From JAVDCA01 sp035293985 (GTDB lineage: Bacteria > Pseudomonadota > Alphaproteobacteria > Rhizobiales > Xanthobacteraceae), in assembly GCA_035293985.1 (NCBI GenBank), contig DATGLS010000037.1, forward strand, positions 186,001 through 250,000: 64,000 bases of DNA. Reading direction: 5' to 3'. The notes beneath the pieces were generated by a model. The model was not told the origin of the DNA. It saw only the letters and a program-made list of their open reading frames with translations, and searched no databases. Every line of letters starts with the position of its first letter. Position 1 is the stretch's first letter. The translations under genes were made by a program, and so were the position numbers. This document shows, piece by piece, positions 17,688 to 24,936 of the stretch.

Positions 17688-19643
17688 TCACGCGGCGAGT
17701 TGCCGGCGGCGCCAATTGATCAGGCCGCCGGCGAGGATCACCTCGACCTGCGTTGGCGTCAGCCCATGCCGGGCCGCGATCGGGCCGCCGCAATCGAGCG
17801 TGATCTCATCGCCGCGCCTCAGCGTGTCGCGCAGGTCGTGCACCTGCACGACGTCGTCTTTCTCGAGCCGATCGTAGTCCTCGGCATGGACGAACATGAG
17901 CGGCAGGATCCCATAGTTGATGAGATTCTGCCGATGTATGCGGGCGAAGCTCTTTGCCAGCACGACCCGCAGCCCCAGGTCGCGCGGCGCGACTGCAGCG
18001 TGCTCGCGCGAGGAGCCCTGGCCATAGTTGCGCCCGGCGACGATCGCGTGTCCGCCCGTCTGTCCGCCTTTGCGGCGTGCCTCGCGCGCTCGCTGCGCGT
18101 AGGTCGCATCGATATGCTCGAAGGTGAACTCCTCGATCTTCTGGATGTTCGAACGATAGGGCAGCACCTTGGCGCCGGCCGGGAGGATCTCGTCGGTGGA
18201 AACGTCGTCGCCGAGCTTGAGCAGCACCGGCACCGCAAGCGCATCGGGCGCTGGATCGAAGTCGGGGAGCGAGCGGATGTTCGGGCCCTTGATCAGCCTG
18301 ACCGCGCGCGCCCCACCGGGCGACGGCTCCAGCGGCGCCTCCATGAGGCCGGCGCCGGGCGCGAAATTCCCCGGCGCTGGCCGCGGATAGGGCATCTCGA
18401 GCGTGCGCGGATCCGTGATGCGGCCGGTGAGCGCCGACGCGGCCGCCGTCTCGGGCGAGCAGAGAAAGACCGAATCCTCCTTGGTGCCGGAGCGGCCCGG
18501 GAAATTACGCGGCGTCGTGCGCAGCGAATTGCGCCCGATGGCAGGCGCCTGACCCATGCCGATGCAGCCATTGCAGCCGGTCTGATGGATGCGTGCGCCG
18601 GCGGCGACCAGGGCACCCAGCCGCCCGTCCGCGATCAGCGTCTCGAGCAGCTGCCGCGAGGTCGGGTTGACGTCGAACGACATCTCGGGCGGAATCCGCT
18701 TGCCGCGCACGATCTCGGCCGCGACCGCGAAGTCGCGCCAGCCTGGATTGGCCGAGGAGCCGATATAGCATTGGTAGACGTCCGCCCCCGCGATCTCGCG
18801 CACCGGCACGACGTTGCCCGGGCTCGACGGCGTCGCGATCAACGGCTCGAGCTTGCCGAGGTCGATCTCCTCGATGTCGTCGTAGCGGCAGCCCTCATCC
18901 GCTGCGATTGCGCGCCAGGCGTCGAGGCGCCCTTCGCCCTCGAGAAAGCGTCGCGTCTCCTCGTCCGAAGGAAAGACGCTGGTCGTGGCGCCGAGCTCCG
19001 CGCCCATGTTGGCGATCACGTGCCGGTCCATGGCGGCGAGGCCGCGCAGGCCCGGACCGAAATATTCGATGATCTTGCCGACGCCCCCCGATACGCCGCG
19101 ACGCCGCAGCATCTCGAGAATGACGTCCTTGGCGCTCACCCAATCGGGCAGCTCGCCGGTCAAGCGTACGCCAAGGATCGTCGGCATCGTCGTCGCGAAT
19201 GGCTCGCCCGCCATTGCGAGCGCGACATCGAGGCCGCCGGCGCCGATTGCCAGCATGCCGAGCGAGCCTGCCGCGGGCGTGTGGCTATCGGAGCCGAGCA
19301 GCGATTTGCCCGGCGCGCCGAAGCGCTGCATGTGCACCACGTGGCTGATGCCGTTGCCGGGCGGCGAGTACCAGACGCCGAAGCGGCGGCAGGCGCTCTC
19401 GAGAAAAAGATGGTCGTCGGCGTTGAGGTTGTCGACCTGAAGGAGGTTGTGATCGACGTACTGCGCGCTGAGCTCGGTGCGCACACGGTCGAGGCCGAGC
19501 GCCTCGAGCGTGAGCATCACGAGCGTGCCGGTCGCATCCTGGGTGAGCGTCTGGTCGATCTCGAGCGCGATCGGCGTCTTCGCGGCGAGAGCGCCGTCCG
19601 CCAAGTGGGCGGAGATCAGCTTCTGGGCGACGTTCATCGGCAT
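17688..19643 (-). CDS. Aconitase-family hydratase (aconitate hydratase, putative)
   Basis: A 651-residue single-chain aconitase-family protein with the large dehydratase domain first and the swivel domain last. Landmarks: GSDSHTPAAGSLGMLAIGAGGLDVA, RIHQTGCNGCIGMG with two iron-sulfur cysteines, and in the swivel part GRNYGQGSSREHAAVAPRDLG and RIHRQNLINYGILPL. The position of the third cluster cysteine (G-S-C-T-N in classical aconitase) reads YIGSSANPG, as I recall for the Aquifex-type putative aconitases. ATG 19643 has TTGGAG eight bases upstream. Isomerisation of citrate or a related hydroxy-tricarboxylate is expected. Confidence 0.8.
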   Translation of the reverse strand: MPMNVAQKLISAHLADGALAAKTPIALEIDQTLTQDATGTLVMLTLEALGLDRVRTELSAQYVDHNLLQVDNLNADDHLFLESACRRFGVWYSPPGNGISHVVHMQRFGAPGKSLLGSDSHTPAAGSLGMLAIGAGGLDVALAMAGEPFATTMPTILGVRLTGELPDWVSAKDVILEMLRRRGVSGGVGKIIEYFGPGLRGLAAMDRHVIANMGAELGATTSVFPSDEETRRFLEGEGRLDAWRAIAADEGCRYDDIEEIDLGKLEPLIATPSSPGNVVPVREIAGADVYQCYIGSSANPGWRDFAVAAEIVRGKRIPPEMSFDVNPTSRQLLETLIADGRLGALVAAGARIHQTGCNGCIGMGQAPAIGRNSLRTTPRNFPGRSGTKEDSVFLCSPETAAASALTGRITDPRTLEMPYPRPAPGNFAPGAGLMEAPLEPSPGGARAVRLIKGPNIRSLPDFDPAPDALAVPVLLKLGDDVSTDEILPAGAKVLPYRSNIQKIEEFTFEHIDATYAQRAREARRKGGQTGGHAIVAGRNYGQGSSREHAAVAPRDLGLRVVLAKSFARIHRQNLINYGILPLMFVHAEDYDRLEKDDVVQVHDLRDTLRRGDEITLDCGGPIAARHGLTPTQVEVILAGGLINWRRRQLAA

Positions 19644-19757
19644 CGGGTTCGCTCCAAAGTGGACGCCCCCGGCCTTTGCCATCCTGCAGTCGATTTGGAC
19701 TCGCGCTGCCGAAATTCAATGGCGCGCTGCGTCGCGCGACTTGGCGCGCGCCGCCTT

Positions 19758-20426
19758 TTATTTGTTGGCCGGTGACGAGGCCTTCGGCCCGGTCGAGGGA
19801 GCATTCGTGTTCGCCGGCGCAGCCTTCGGCGCGGCCGGCGGCGAGCTCGGCTGATTTGGTTGATTCGGCTTGTTCTCTTGCGATGCTTCCTGCGGCTTCG
19901 GTAGGGGAAGCGGATTGTCCGAGAGCGTCCGCAGATAGGCGATGAGGTCGGCACGCTGCTTGTCGTTCGAGACGCCGGCGAACGTCATCTTGGTGCCGGG
20001 GATGTATTTCTGCGGGCCGGCAAGGAACTTGTTGAGCTCCTCGAAGGTCCAGGTCCCTCCCTTGGCCTTCATCGCCGACGAATAGTCATATCCCGGCTCG
20101 GAGGCGCGCTTGCGGCCGACGACACCCCACAGGTTGGGCCCGACCCGATTGGGACCGCCCTTGTCGAGGGTATGACACGCCTCGCAGAGCCGCGTCGTCG
20201 CCTTGCCGTGGTCCGGGTTGGCGCTTGCGAGCAGCACCGGGAAGGGCTGCTCCGGGGTCTTCGGGCCGGCTGCCGCCGGCGTCTCCTCCTTGACCGCGAT
20301 CTCGTAGCCGGGCTTCGCTGGAATCGTCGGCGTGAAGATCGCGCCAGCGGCAATGTGCACGGCCTGGAGAACGAGACAGGTGCCGAGGATCGCCCCGAGG
20401 ATCTTGTTGAGTTCGAACGAGTTCAT
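19758..20426 (-). CDS. cycM: Membrane-anchored c-type cytochrome (CycM type)
   Basis: A 222-residue cytochrome c with an uncleaved N-terminal anchor (about residues 9-31) and a single class I haem domain. The haem site is LCEACHTLDKGG and the axial methionine is in KYIPGTKMTFAG. The GPNLWGVVGRK segment and the C-terminal helix DLIAYLRTLSDNPLP complete the fold. CycM of Bradyrhizobium passes electrons from the bc1 complex to the aa3 oxidase. The last about 45 residues are a low-complexity tail rich in Pro, Ala, Asn and Ser. It stands alone, without oxidase genes nearby. Confidence 0.85.
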   Translation of the reverse strand: MNSFELNKILGAILGTCLVLQAVHIAAGAIFTPTIPAKPGYEIAVKEETPAAAGPKTPEQPFPVLLASANPDHGKATTRLCEACHTLDKGGPNRVGPNLWGVVGRKRASEPGYDYSSAMKAKGGTWTFEELNKFLAGPQKYIPGTKMTFAGVSNDKQRADLIAYLRTLSDNPLPLPKPQEASQENKPNQPNQPSSPPAAPKAAPANTNAPSTGPKASSPANK

Positions 20427-20590
20427 GGTTCCCGGAATCGCGGCTGAAAAGGAGAGTTCCCCGCTTTGTGTAACGTCGCCGGCGCTCTTCGTTGACAGGA
20501 TGAATTGCCGCAGGCGCCGCAGCCGCGCCGCCCTATGGAACCAATGGCGGCCGGGTGAAATGGCCGTTCAAGAGAGAGGTCTGCGCCCGC

Positions 20591-20887
20591 TTACCATGAA
20601 GGCTTGGCGTGCTCCGTGACTCGCCGCGGCGCAGGCGCTGGGTCCGGAGGTGGTGTCGCGGCGATCATGTAGGTTCTGTCGAAGCAGCGGTCGGGCGAGC
20701 CGCGTACGCGCGCATACTCGCATTGGGTCGAGGTCCGGTTGCCGCAGAGGGCGCGGCCATCGGTTCCGGTCTCGCGGCAGGATCGGTTCTGTGATGTCTG
20801 GACGTGGGGGGCTTGGGCGAAAGCCGAAGGGGCCGCGGGGGTCAGGATCACGACGATCGCAACCGACGAGGCGAGGAGAATTCGCAT
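20591..20887 (-). CDS. Small secreted cysteine-containing protein
   Basis: A 98-residue protein of unknown function. Residues 1-24 (MRILLASSVAIVVILTP up to AFA) form a clear signal peptide. The mature part contains four cysteines (SCRET, ALCGN, TQCEY, DRCFD), spaced x11, x7 and x11, enough for two disulfides, and ends in a Pro/Ala-rich tail. ATG 20887 is preceded by GGGAG at nine bases. It lies downstream of the CadC-like regulator on the same strand (gap 147 bases) and beside the array of secreted cysteine proteins, which suggests a shared role. Confidence 0.65.
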   Translation of the reverse strand: MRILLASSVAIVVILTPAAPSAFAQAPHVQTSQNRSCRETGTDGRALCGNRTSTQCEYARVRGSPDRCFDRTYMIAATPPPDPAPAPRRVTEHAKPSW

Positions 20888-21034
20888 GAGATGGATCTCC
20901 CTTTTGTCCCTCTTGGGCCCCGCTGCGGCTCGCACGAATCTTGGCTTGGATCGTTCCGGGCTGTCGGTTGCGCGGAAATGGGAATCGTGGTCGCCCCCGA
21001 TGACGGGACCGGCCGGCCAAAACGCTGCCGCTGC

Positions 21035-22447
21035 TCAGTTATCGAGCGAAAGCGCGACGCGAAAGCCGTTGTTGTAGTTGTGAACTGCGACCGGTGCCGG
21101 GCCGCGCGTTGCCGATCGCACGCGATGCGATCCCGAGGCGAAGCTGCCGCCGCGAATGACCGCCTCCTCGCAATTGTTGAGCCGCGTGAATGCCGATCCA
21201 TTGCCGGGCATGTCCGCTGCGTTCGGCGTCCAGCAGTCCTGCACCCACTCCCAGGCGTTGCCGTGCATGTCGAACAGCCCCCAAGGATTGGGCCGGAGGC
21301 TTCCGACCGGAATGGTCCCGTTTGCAGATGTTGCGCTCCGACATGCGTCGCCCCAGCCGAACCGCGAGCCGAAATCGGCGAACCTTGCGTAGGCACACAG
21401 TTGTGTCTCATCGTCGCCGAAGCTGTACCGCGTCCGGGTGCCGGCGCGCGCCGCATATTCCCATTCGGATTCGGTCAGCAATCGATATGGCTTGCCGGTT
21501 CGCCGCTGCAGCCAGGTCGCGTACTGCTGCGCCTCATACCAGTTGATGCACACCACCGGGTGCGATCCTGCCGTGTCGAATCCGGGATGGCGAAACGACG
21601 CCTCCGCCGGGCCCCAGACTGGGTTGTCACGATCGGTGCGGACGAACACGCGGCACATGTTGCTGATCGTCATTCCGGTTTCGGCAACGAAACGCGAGAA
21701 CTGGTCGACCGTGATCAGGAACTTGCCGATCGCAAACCGCTTTGGAATGACGACGCGCCGCGGCAGCCCTTCCACGTCCTTGCGGCCGATTTCGCCCGCA
21801 GGCGAGCCCATCAGGAACTCGCCGGCCGGCAGCACGACCATCTGCGGGCATTCCTCGCAGTCCTTGAAAACGGTGTGCAGCTGGGAACCCCGGGCGGAAT
21901 TTTCGCCCAGTTGAACATGATTCGGATTTGCCCCCGACATCGGCGAGCCCATCTGGTCGATGGCCCACCAGGCTGCGCCGACGAGCAGGATTGCGACGAT
22001 GGCGAGCACCGCGCCAAGCCCCAACATCCTCGTGTGCGTCGGCTCGCGCGGCAGTGCTGCCCCGGGCTGCAACGCTGGTTCTTCAGACGGCAGCGCCGAC
22101 TCGTCGCTCGCCGGGCCTGCCGCCGTGTGCTCCGTCACGGTGGCATCGAGCATGTAACCGCGGCGCGCGACGGTCTTGATCAGGCGATGCTCGTCGTCGC
22201 CGAGCTTGCTGCGCAGCTCGCGAATACATTGAACGATCGAGTCGTTGGAAACCGCAACATTGCCCCACACCGAATCGTGCAGCTCGTCGTGGGAGACGAG
22301 CCGACCGGCATTCTCCACCAGGTAGCATAGAACCTCGAAGGCTTTGGGCCGCAGCTCGATGTCCTGCTCGCCCGCCCGCAACGCGCCACGCCGCAAGTCG
22401 AGCACGAACCGGTCAAAGCGAAGAATCCGGGGGACGATGCGGTCCAT
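21035..22447 (-). CDS. CadC-like membrane regulator with periplasmic FGE-sulfatase (SUMF1-like) domain
   Basis: A 470-residue one-component regulator. Residues 8-105 are an OmpR/CadC-type winged helix (LRPKAFEVLCYLVENAGRLV, then LIKTVARRGYML). A single membrane segment spans about 141-165. Residues 200-470 form a periplasmic formylglycine-generating-enzyme-type domain (MVVLPAGEFLMGS, INWYEAQQYATWL, LLTESEWEYAARAG, WGLFDMHGNAWEWVQD). The place where active enzymes carry two cysteines after RGGSW reads RGGSFASGSHRVRSATRG, so the domain should be catalytically dead and may act as a sensor or scaffold. It is divergent from the secreted-peptide array, 321 bases apart. Confidence 0.8.
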   Translation of the reverse strand: MDRIVPRILRFDRFVLDLRRGALRAGEQDIELRPKAFEVLCYLVENAGRLVSHDELHDSVWGNVAVSNDSIVQCIRELRSKLGDDEHRLIKTVARRGYMLDATVTEHTAAGPASDESALPSEEPALQPGAALPREPTHTRMLGLGAVLAIVAILLVGAAWWAIDQMGSPMSGANPNHVQLGENSARGSQLHTVFKDCEECPQMVVLPAGEFLMGSPAGEIGRKDVEGLPRRVVIPKRFAIGKFLITVDQFSRFVAETGMTISNMCRVFVRTDRDNPVWGPAEASFRHPGFDTAGSHPVVCINWYEAQQYATWLQRRTGKPYRLLTESEWEYAARAGTRTRYSFGDDETQLCAYARFADFGSRFGWGDACRSATSANGTIPVGSLRPNPWGLFDMHGNAWEWVQDCWTPNAADMPGNGSAFTRLNNCEEAVIRGGSFASGSHRVRSATRGPAPVAVHNYNNGFRVALSLDN

Positions 22448-22768
22448 GACGAGGTCCGTCGCGAGCGATCGGCATTCGATCGGGGAATTTTAGTCGAGAA
22501 ATCGTTCTTCTGTCACCACGCGATCAGTACTTCGCGGCGGCTCCCGCCTAGGGTGCGAGCGCCATCCGGTCGACGTTCGATGACGCCCGCGACACGGGCG
22601 GCCGGCCCGCGCGACGGGTCGCGACAATCCCGCGCCGGCCTGCGCCCGGCAAGGCCAATCGACCGTGCCGTGACGCGGATCACGACGGCGTCGTCCGCGG
22701 TCCGACACCGGCGAGAGCGACAGCTCCTTTCGCAGAGCTTTGCATCGTTCGAACGAAAGAGAGGAAAG
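22448..22768. promoter_or_regulatory. Divergent regulatory region between the CadC-like gene and the secreted-peptide array
   Basis: This 321-base non-coding region separates divergent starts and should hold promoters for both sides. At 22669-22684 it carries CGTGA-CGCGGA-TCACG, matching the CRP-type pattern GTGA-N6-TCAC; the same 16 bases recur before the second array gene. The leader of the first array gene ends with a strong GAGAGGAAAG ribosome site. No further gene is evident. Confidence 0.5.
22669..22684. promoter_or_regulatory. Palindromic operator-like site, copy 1 (GTGA-N6-TCAC)
   Basis: CGTGA and TCACG arms flank a six-base spacer CGCGGA, 85 bases before the start at 22769. Arm geometry is that of CRP/FNR-superfamily sites. 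The identical arms and spacer are found at 23107-23122. Confidence 0.45.
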
Positions 22769-23041
22769 ATGAGCAGGACTTTGCTCGCGGCTGGCGTCCT
22801 CGCGCTGGTCTTCGCTTGTCCGGCACACTCCGCCAAGTCGAGGGACAGATTGGGCGATTGCTTTGCGGCCTGCGGCAACATTCCGTGGTCAGACAGTCGT
22901 GGTCAGTGCGAAATGAGATGTGCCGCGCTTTTCTACAAACTAGCCAAGAATGCAGCGAGCGTGCGCCGCAAAGTCAAAGAAGACCCCGTCACGGTGACCG
23001 GCGCGCCGTCCGCCCGACCGACACAGTCTCATCATCGATGA
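22769..23041 (+). CDS. Small secreted twin C-x3-C protein, array member 1
   Basis: A 90-residue protein with a signal peptide (about residues 1-21, LLAAGVLALVFACPAHS). The mature part has the paired motif DCFAACGNIPWSDSRGQCEM followed by RC, that is C-x3-C, thirteen residues, C-x3-C, a pattern that can form a two-disulfide helical hairpin. It is basic towards the C terminus and ends in SHHR. The ATG is preceded by GAGAGGAAAG. It is the first of a run of small secreted cysteine proteins and faces the CadC-like regulator. The function is unknown. Confidence 0.7.
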   Translation: MSRTLLAAGVLALVFACPAHSAKSRDRLGDCFAACGNIPWSDSRGQCEMRCAALFYKLAKNAASVRRKVKEDPVTVTGAPSARPTQSHHR

Positions 23042-23106
23042 TGCGCCGTCGCGACGAAGGAGAGAGTCATGAGCGTTCGCCACTAGCGCGGCGCAATCGA
23101 CCGGAT

Positions 23107-23122
23107 CGTGACGCGGATCACG
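23107..23122. promoter_or_regulatory. Palindromic operator-like site, copy 2 (GTGA-N6-TCAC)
   Basis: Same CGTGA-CGCGGA-TCACG sequence as copy 1, 74 bases before the second array gene. Conservation of a non-coding 16-mer between two gene leaders argues for function, or for recent duplication. Confidence 0.45.
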
Positions 23123-23195
23123 AACCAATCGCCTGCGGCACGCGACGGACGCAATGAAGCAGCGATCCCCGCGCTTCATGCGACAGGAGGCTACC

Positions 23196-23537
23196 ATGAT
23201 CGTGCACGTGAACAGCTCAACGGCGAGAACCTGCGCCGTCATGCTGCTGCTGGTCGGTTCAGGTCTCGGGCCCAGTATCGCTGTCGCCACGGAAGTCGAT
23301 CGCGGCGGGACGTTCATCAACCAGCAGTGCGGCGCTGAACGTACCGGATGCCACTGGTGCACCATCAACGGCTGCTACACGGTTACGGGATGCAGTGCCA
23401 CGACATGCACGATCAAAAGATTGCCAGGACCGCAAACGATGGACATCGGACGGGGGACGCGCGGCACCCACCCCGTGCTCCACAGCACCAACGCCCATCC
23501 GAGCGAACCAACCCATCCCTCCACGCACAAGCATTAG
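23196..23537 (+). CDS. Small secreted cysteine-rich protein, array member 2
   Basis: A 113-residue protein with a signal peptide ending near GPSIAVA (residues 1-31). The mature part has seven cysteines in a compact stretch (QQCGAERTGCHWCTINGCY and then TGCSATTC), a spacing unlike the twin C-x3-C members. The C-terminal third is rich in His, Thr, Pro and Ser. Its leader, from GCAATGAAGCAGCGATCCCC to the CAGGAGGCT ribosome site, is shared with members 3 and 4, so it belongs to the same duplicated set despite a different core. The function is unknown. Confidence 0.65.
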   Translation: MIVHVNSSTARTCAVMLLLVGSGLGPSIAVATEVDRGGTFINQQCGAERTGCHWCTINGCYTVTGCSATTCTIKRLPGPQTMDIGRGTRGTHPVLHSTNAHPSEPTHPSTHKH

Positions 23538-23636
23538 CGCCGGAGCGCAAAGCCCAAACGTCCCGCCGGCGGGGCCGGTCACGTCGAAGGCAATGAAGCG
23601 GCGATCCCCGCGCCGCAGGAAAAACAGGAGGCTCCC

Positions 23637-23903
23637 TTGATCGTGCGTTCCAGCAACCGGATGGCCAGGACCGTACTTTCAGTTGGTGCGCTCATCCTGG
23701 CCGCCGTCATGTTCGACTCTACTGCCAGCGCGGCGAAAATAACCAACCGTCAAAGGTGTTTCTCGTATTGCGGGCTCGGCGCCTGGATGTGTTTCGCTTG
23801 GTGTAATGCCACTTTCCCCAAGAAGAAGGCGAGCATATCGCCTGCGCCAAGACCTATCGCGGGGAACGGTGCGCCCGCCCGAACCACCCACTTGCATCGA
23901 TGA
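23637..23903 (+). CDS. Small secreted twin C-x3-C protein, array member 3 (TTG start)
   Basis: An 88-residue protein, a close paralogue of member 4 (MIVRSSNRMARTVLSVGALI against MIVRSTDRTARTVLSVGALM). After the signal peptide comes RCFSYCGLGAWMCFAWCNA, that is C-x3-C, six residues, C-x3-C, then FPKKKASISPAPRP and a THLHR end. The start codon is TTG where member 4 has ATG; the CAGGAGGCTCCC ribosome site is identical. Weaker translation than its sister is likely. The function is unknown. Confidence 0.65.
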   Translation: MIVRSSNRMARTVLSVGALILAAVMFDSTASAAKITNRQRCFSYCGLGAWMCFAWCNATFPKKKASISPAPRPIAGNGAPARTTHLHR

Positions 23904-23937
23904 TGCGGCCCTCCGAGCGCGGCACGATCGAGCGCAT

Positions 23938-23947
23938 CGTGATCACG
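23938..23947. promoter_or_regulatory. Palindromic operator-like site, copy 3 (arms fused)
   Basis: CGTGATCACG is a perfect 10-base palindrome, 74 bases before the fourth array gene, at the place where copies 1 and 2 have the same arms separated by six bases. Either a spacer-deleted derivative or a chance palindrome. Confidence 0.3.
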
Positions 23948-24020
23948 ACCCGGTCGCCGGCGGTACGCGACGAAGGCAATGAAGCAGCGATCCCCGCGCT
24001 GCAGGAAACAGGAGGCTCCC

Positions 24021-24293
24021 ATGATCGTGCGTTCGACCGACCGGACGGCCAGGACTGTGCTTTCAGTTGGTGCGCTCATGTTCGCCGCCATCATCTTCGG
24101 CTTCCCCATGAGCGCGAAGGCGGCCAGGTCGACTTCCTATCGATGGTGCGTCTCGCGCTGTAACATGGGCGATTTCTATTGTTTCTACGTGTGCGATATT
24201 TCGTTCCCCAAGAAGAAGGCGAGCATATCGCCAGCGCGAAGACCCACCACCGGGAGCGGCGCGCCCACCCGACCGACGCACCTTCATCGATGA
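24021..24293 (+). CDS. Small secreted twin C-x3-C protein, array member 4
   Basis: A 90-residue protein with a signal peptide (residues 1 to about 34, FGFPMSAKA) and the core WCVSRCNMGDFYCFYVCDI, again C-x3-C, six residues, C-x3-C. FPKKKASISPARRP and the THLHR end are shared with member 3, and the non-coding DNA on both sides is also shared, so the pair arose by recent tandem duplication. The start is ATG behind CAGGAGGCTCCC. The function is unknown. Confidence 0.7.
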   Translation: MIVRSTDRTARTVLSVGALMFAAIIFGFPMSAKAARSTSYRWCVSRCNMGDFYCFYVCDISFPKKKASISPARRPTTGSGAPTRPTHLHR

Positions 24294-24545
24294 TGCGGCC
24301 ATGACCAATTTCGCCACCGACCAAGGCGACAGGGGAGCGGCTGGCGCCTCAACCAGTGTTGGTACAGAGGGGCGCGTCCAGTATGCCTGGCCAGGTGCCA
24401 GCGCTACTACGGCAGCACCTCGCGCGCGGCGGCCGCGCGCCGCGACCCGAAGCCGGCCCTTGGTCACCCTGGCAGCAACAGGCATTGACGAAGCGGCACT
24501 TACTCGCGCGTCGGAGAGAGAGTCCTAGCATCAAGGAGAAAGACC

Positions 24546-24812
24546 ATGACGAAGCTCTTGACTGCGGTCGGCGTGTTCGCCTTGGCGGCGGCCGCCGTTG
24601 CGTTTCCCGCCCACGCCAGGCCGAAGGGCGGCGATCAGCAGGCGTGCATCGACCGGTGCAACCTCAATCCGGGCCGCAACGGGTCCGTTGAGCAGTGCGT
24701 CGCGATATGTCGGGCGACGGTCAACAACGCGCGGGCGACGGCCGCGCATCGCACTTCAAATACGACTACGATCAACAACGGCGGCAACGGCACCGGCAAC
24801 CGAAGACATTAA
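24546..24812 (+). CDS. Small secreted twin C-x3-C protein, array member 5
   Basis: An 88-residue protein with a signal peptide (residues 1-24, FALAAAAVAFPAHA). The core ACIDRCNLNPGRNGSVEQCV followed by AIC gives C-x3-C, twelve residues, C-x3-C, closest in spacing to member 1. The C terminus is Asn/Thr/Gly rich. The ribosome site AAGGAG precedes ATG by eight bases. It lacks the leader block shared by members 2-4. The 252-base gap before it holds no convincing gene. Confidence 0.65.
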   Translation: MTKLLTAVGVFALAAAAVAFPAHARPKGGDQQACIDRCNLNPGRNGSVEQCVAICRATVNNARATAAHRTSNTTTINNGGNGTGNRRH

Positions 24813-24936
24813 GGCGGATCAGCATCGACCGGTGTGCCAGGGCTGGGCACCACAAGGAGATGCTGGCTGGTGTGTCCCAAGCGGCCGGAATCCCGTGCCG
24901 ACCTCAATCGATCGGAACACGCGCGGGGAGCAAGCG

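Noticed and set aside
21035..22447. Calling the FGE-type domain an active formylglycine-generating enzyme or ergothioneine synthase (EgtB)
   Set aside because: The catalytic cysteine pair is missing, no EgtB DinB domain is present, and no sulfatase gene is near.
23107..23122. Reading the GTGA-N6-TCAC palindrome as an FNR/FixK box
   Set aside because: FixK boxes have TTGA-N6-TCAA; the outer bases here are G and C, closer to the CRP form.
24301..24528. 75-codon plus-strand frame between array members 4 and 5
   Set aside because: Ala/Arg/Thr-rich translation without signal peptide or cysteine motif, and no ribosome site at its ATG.
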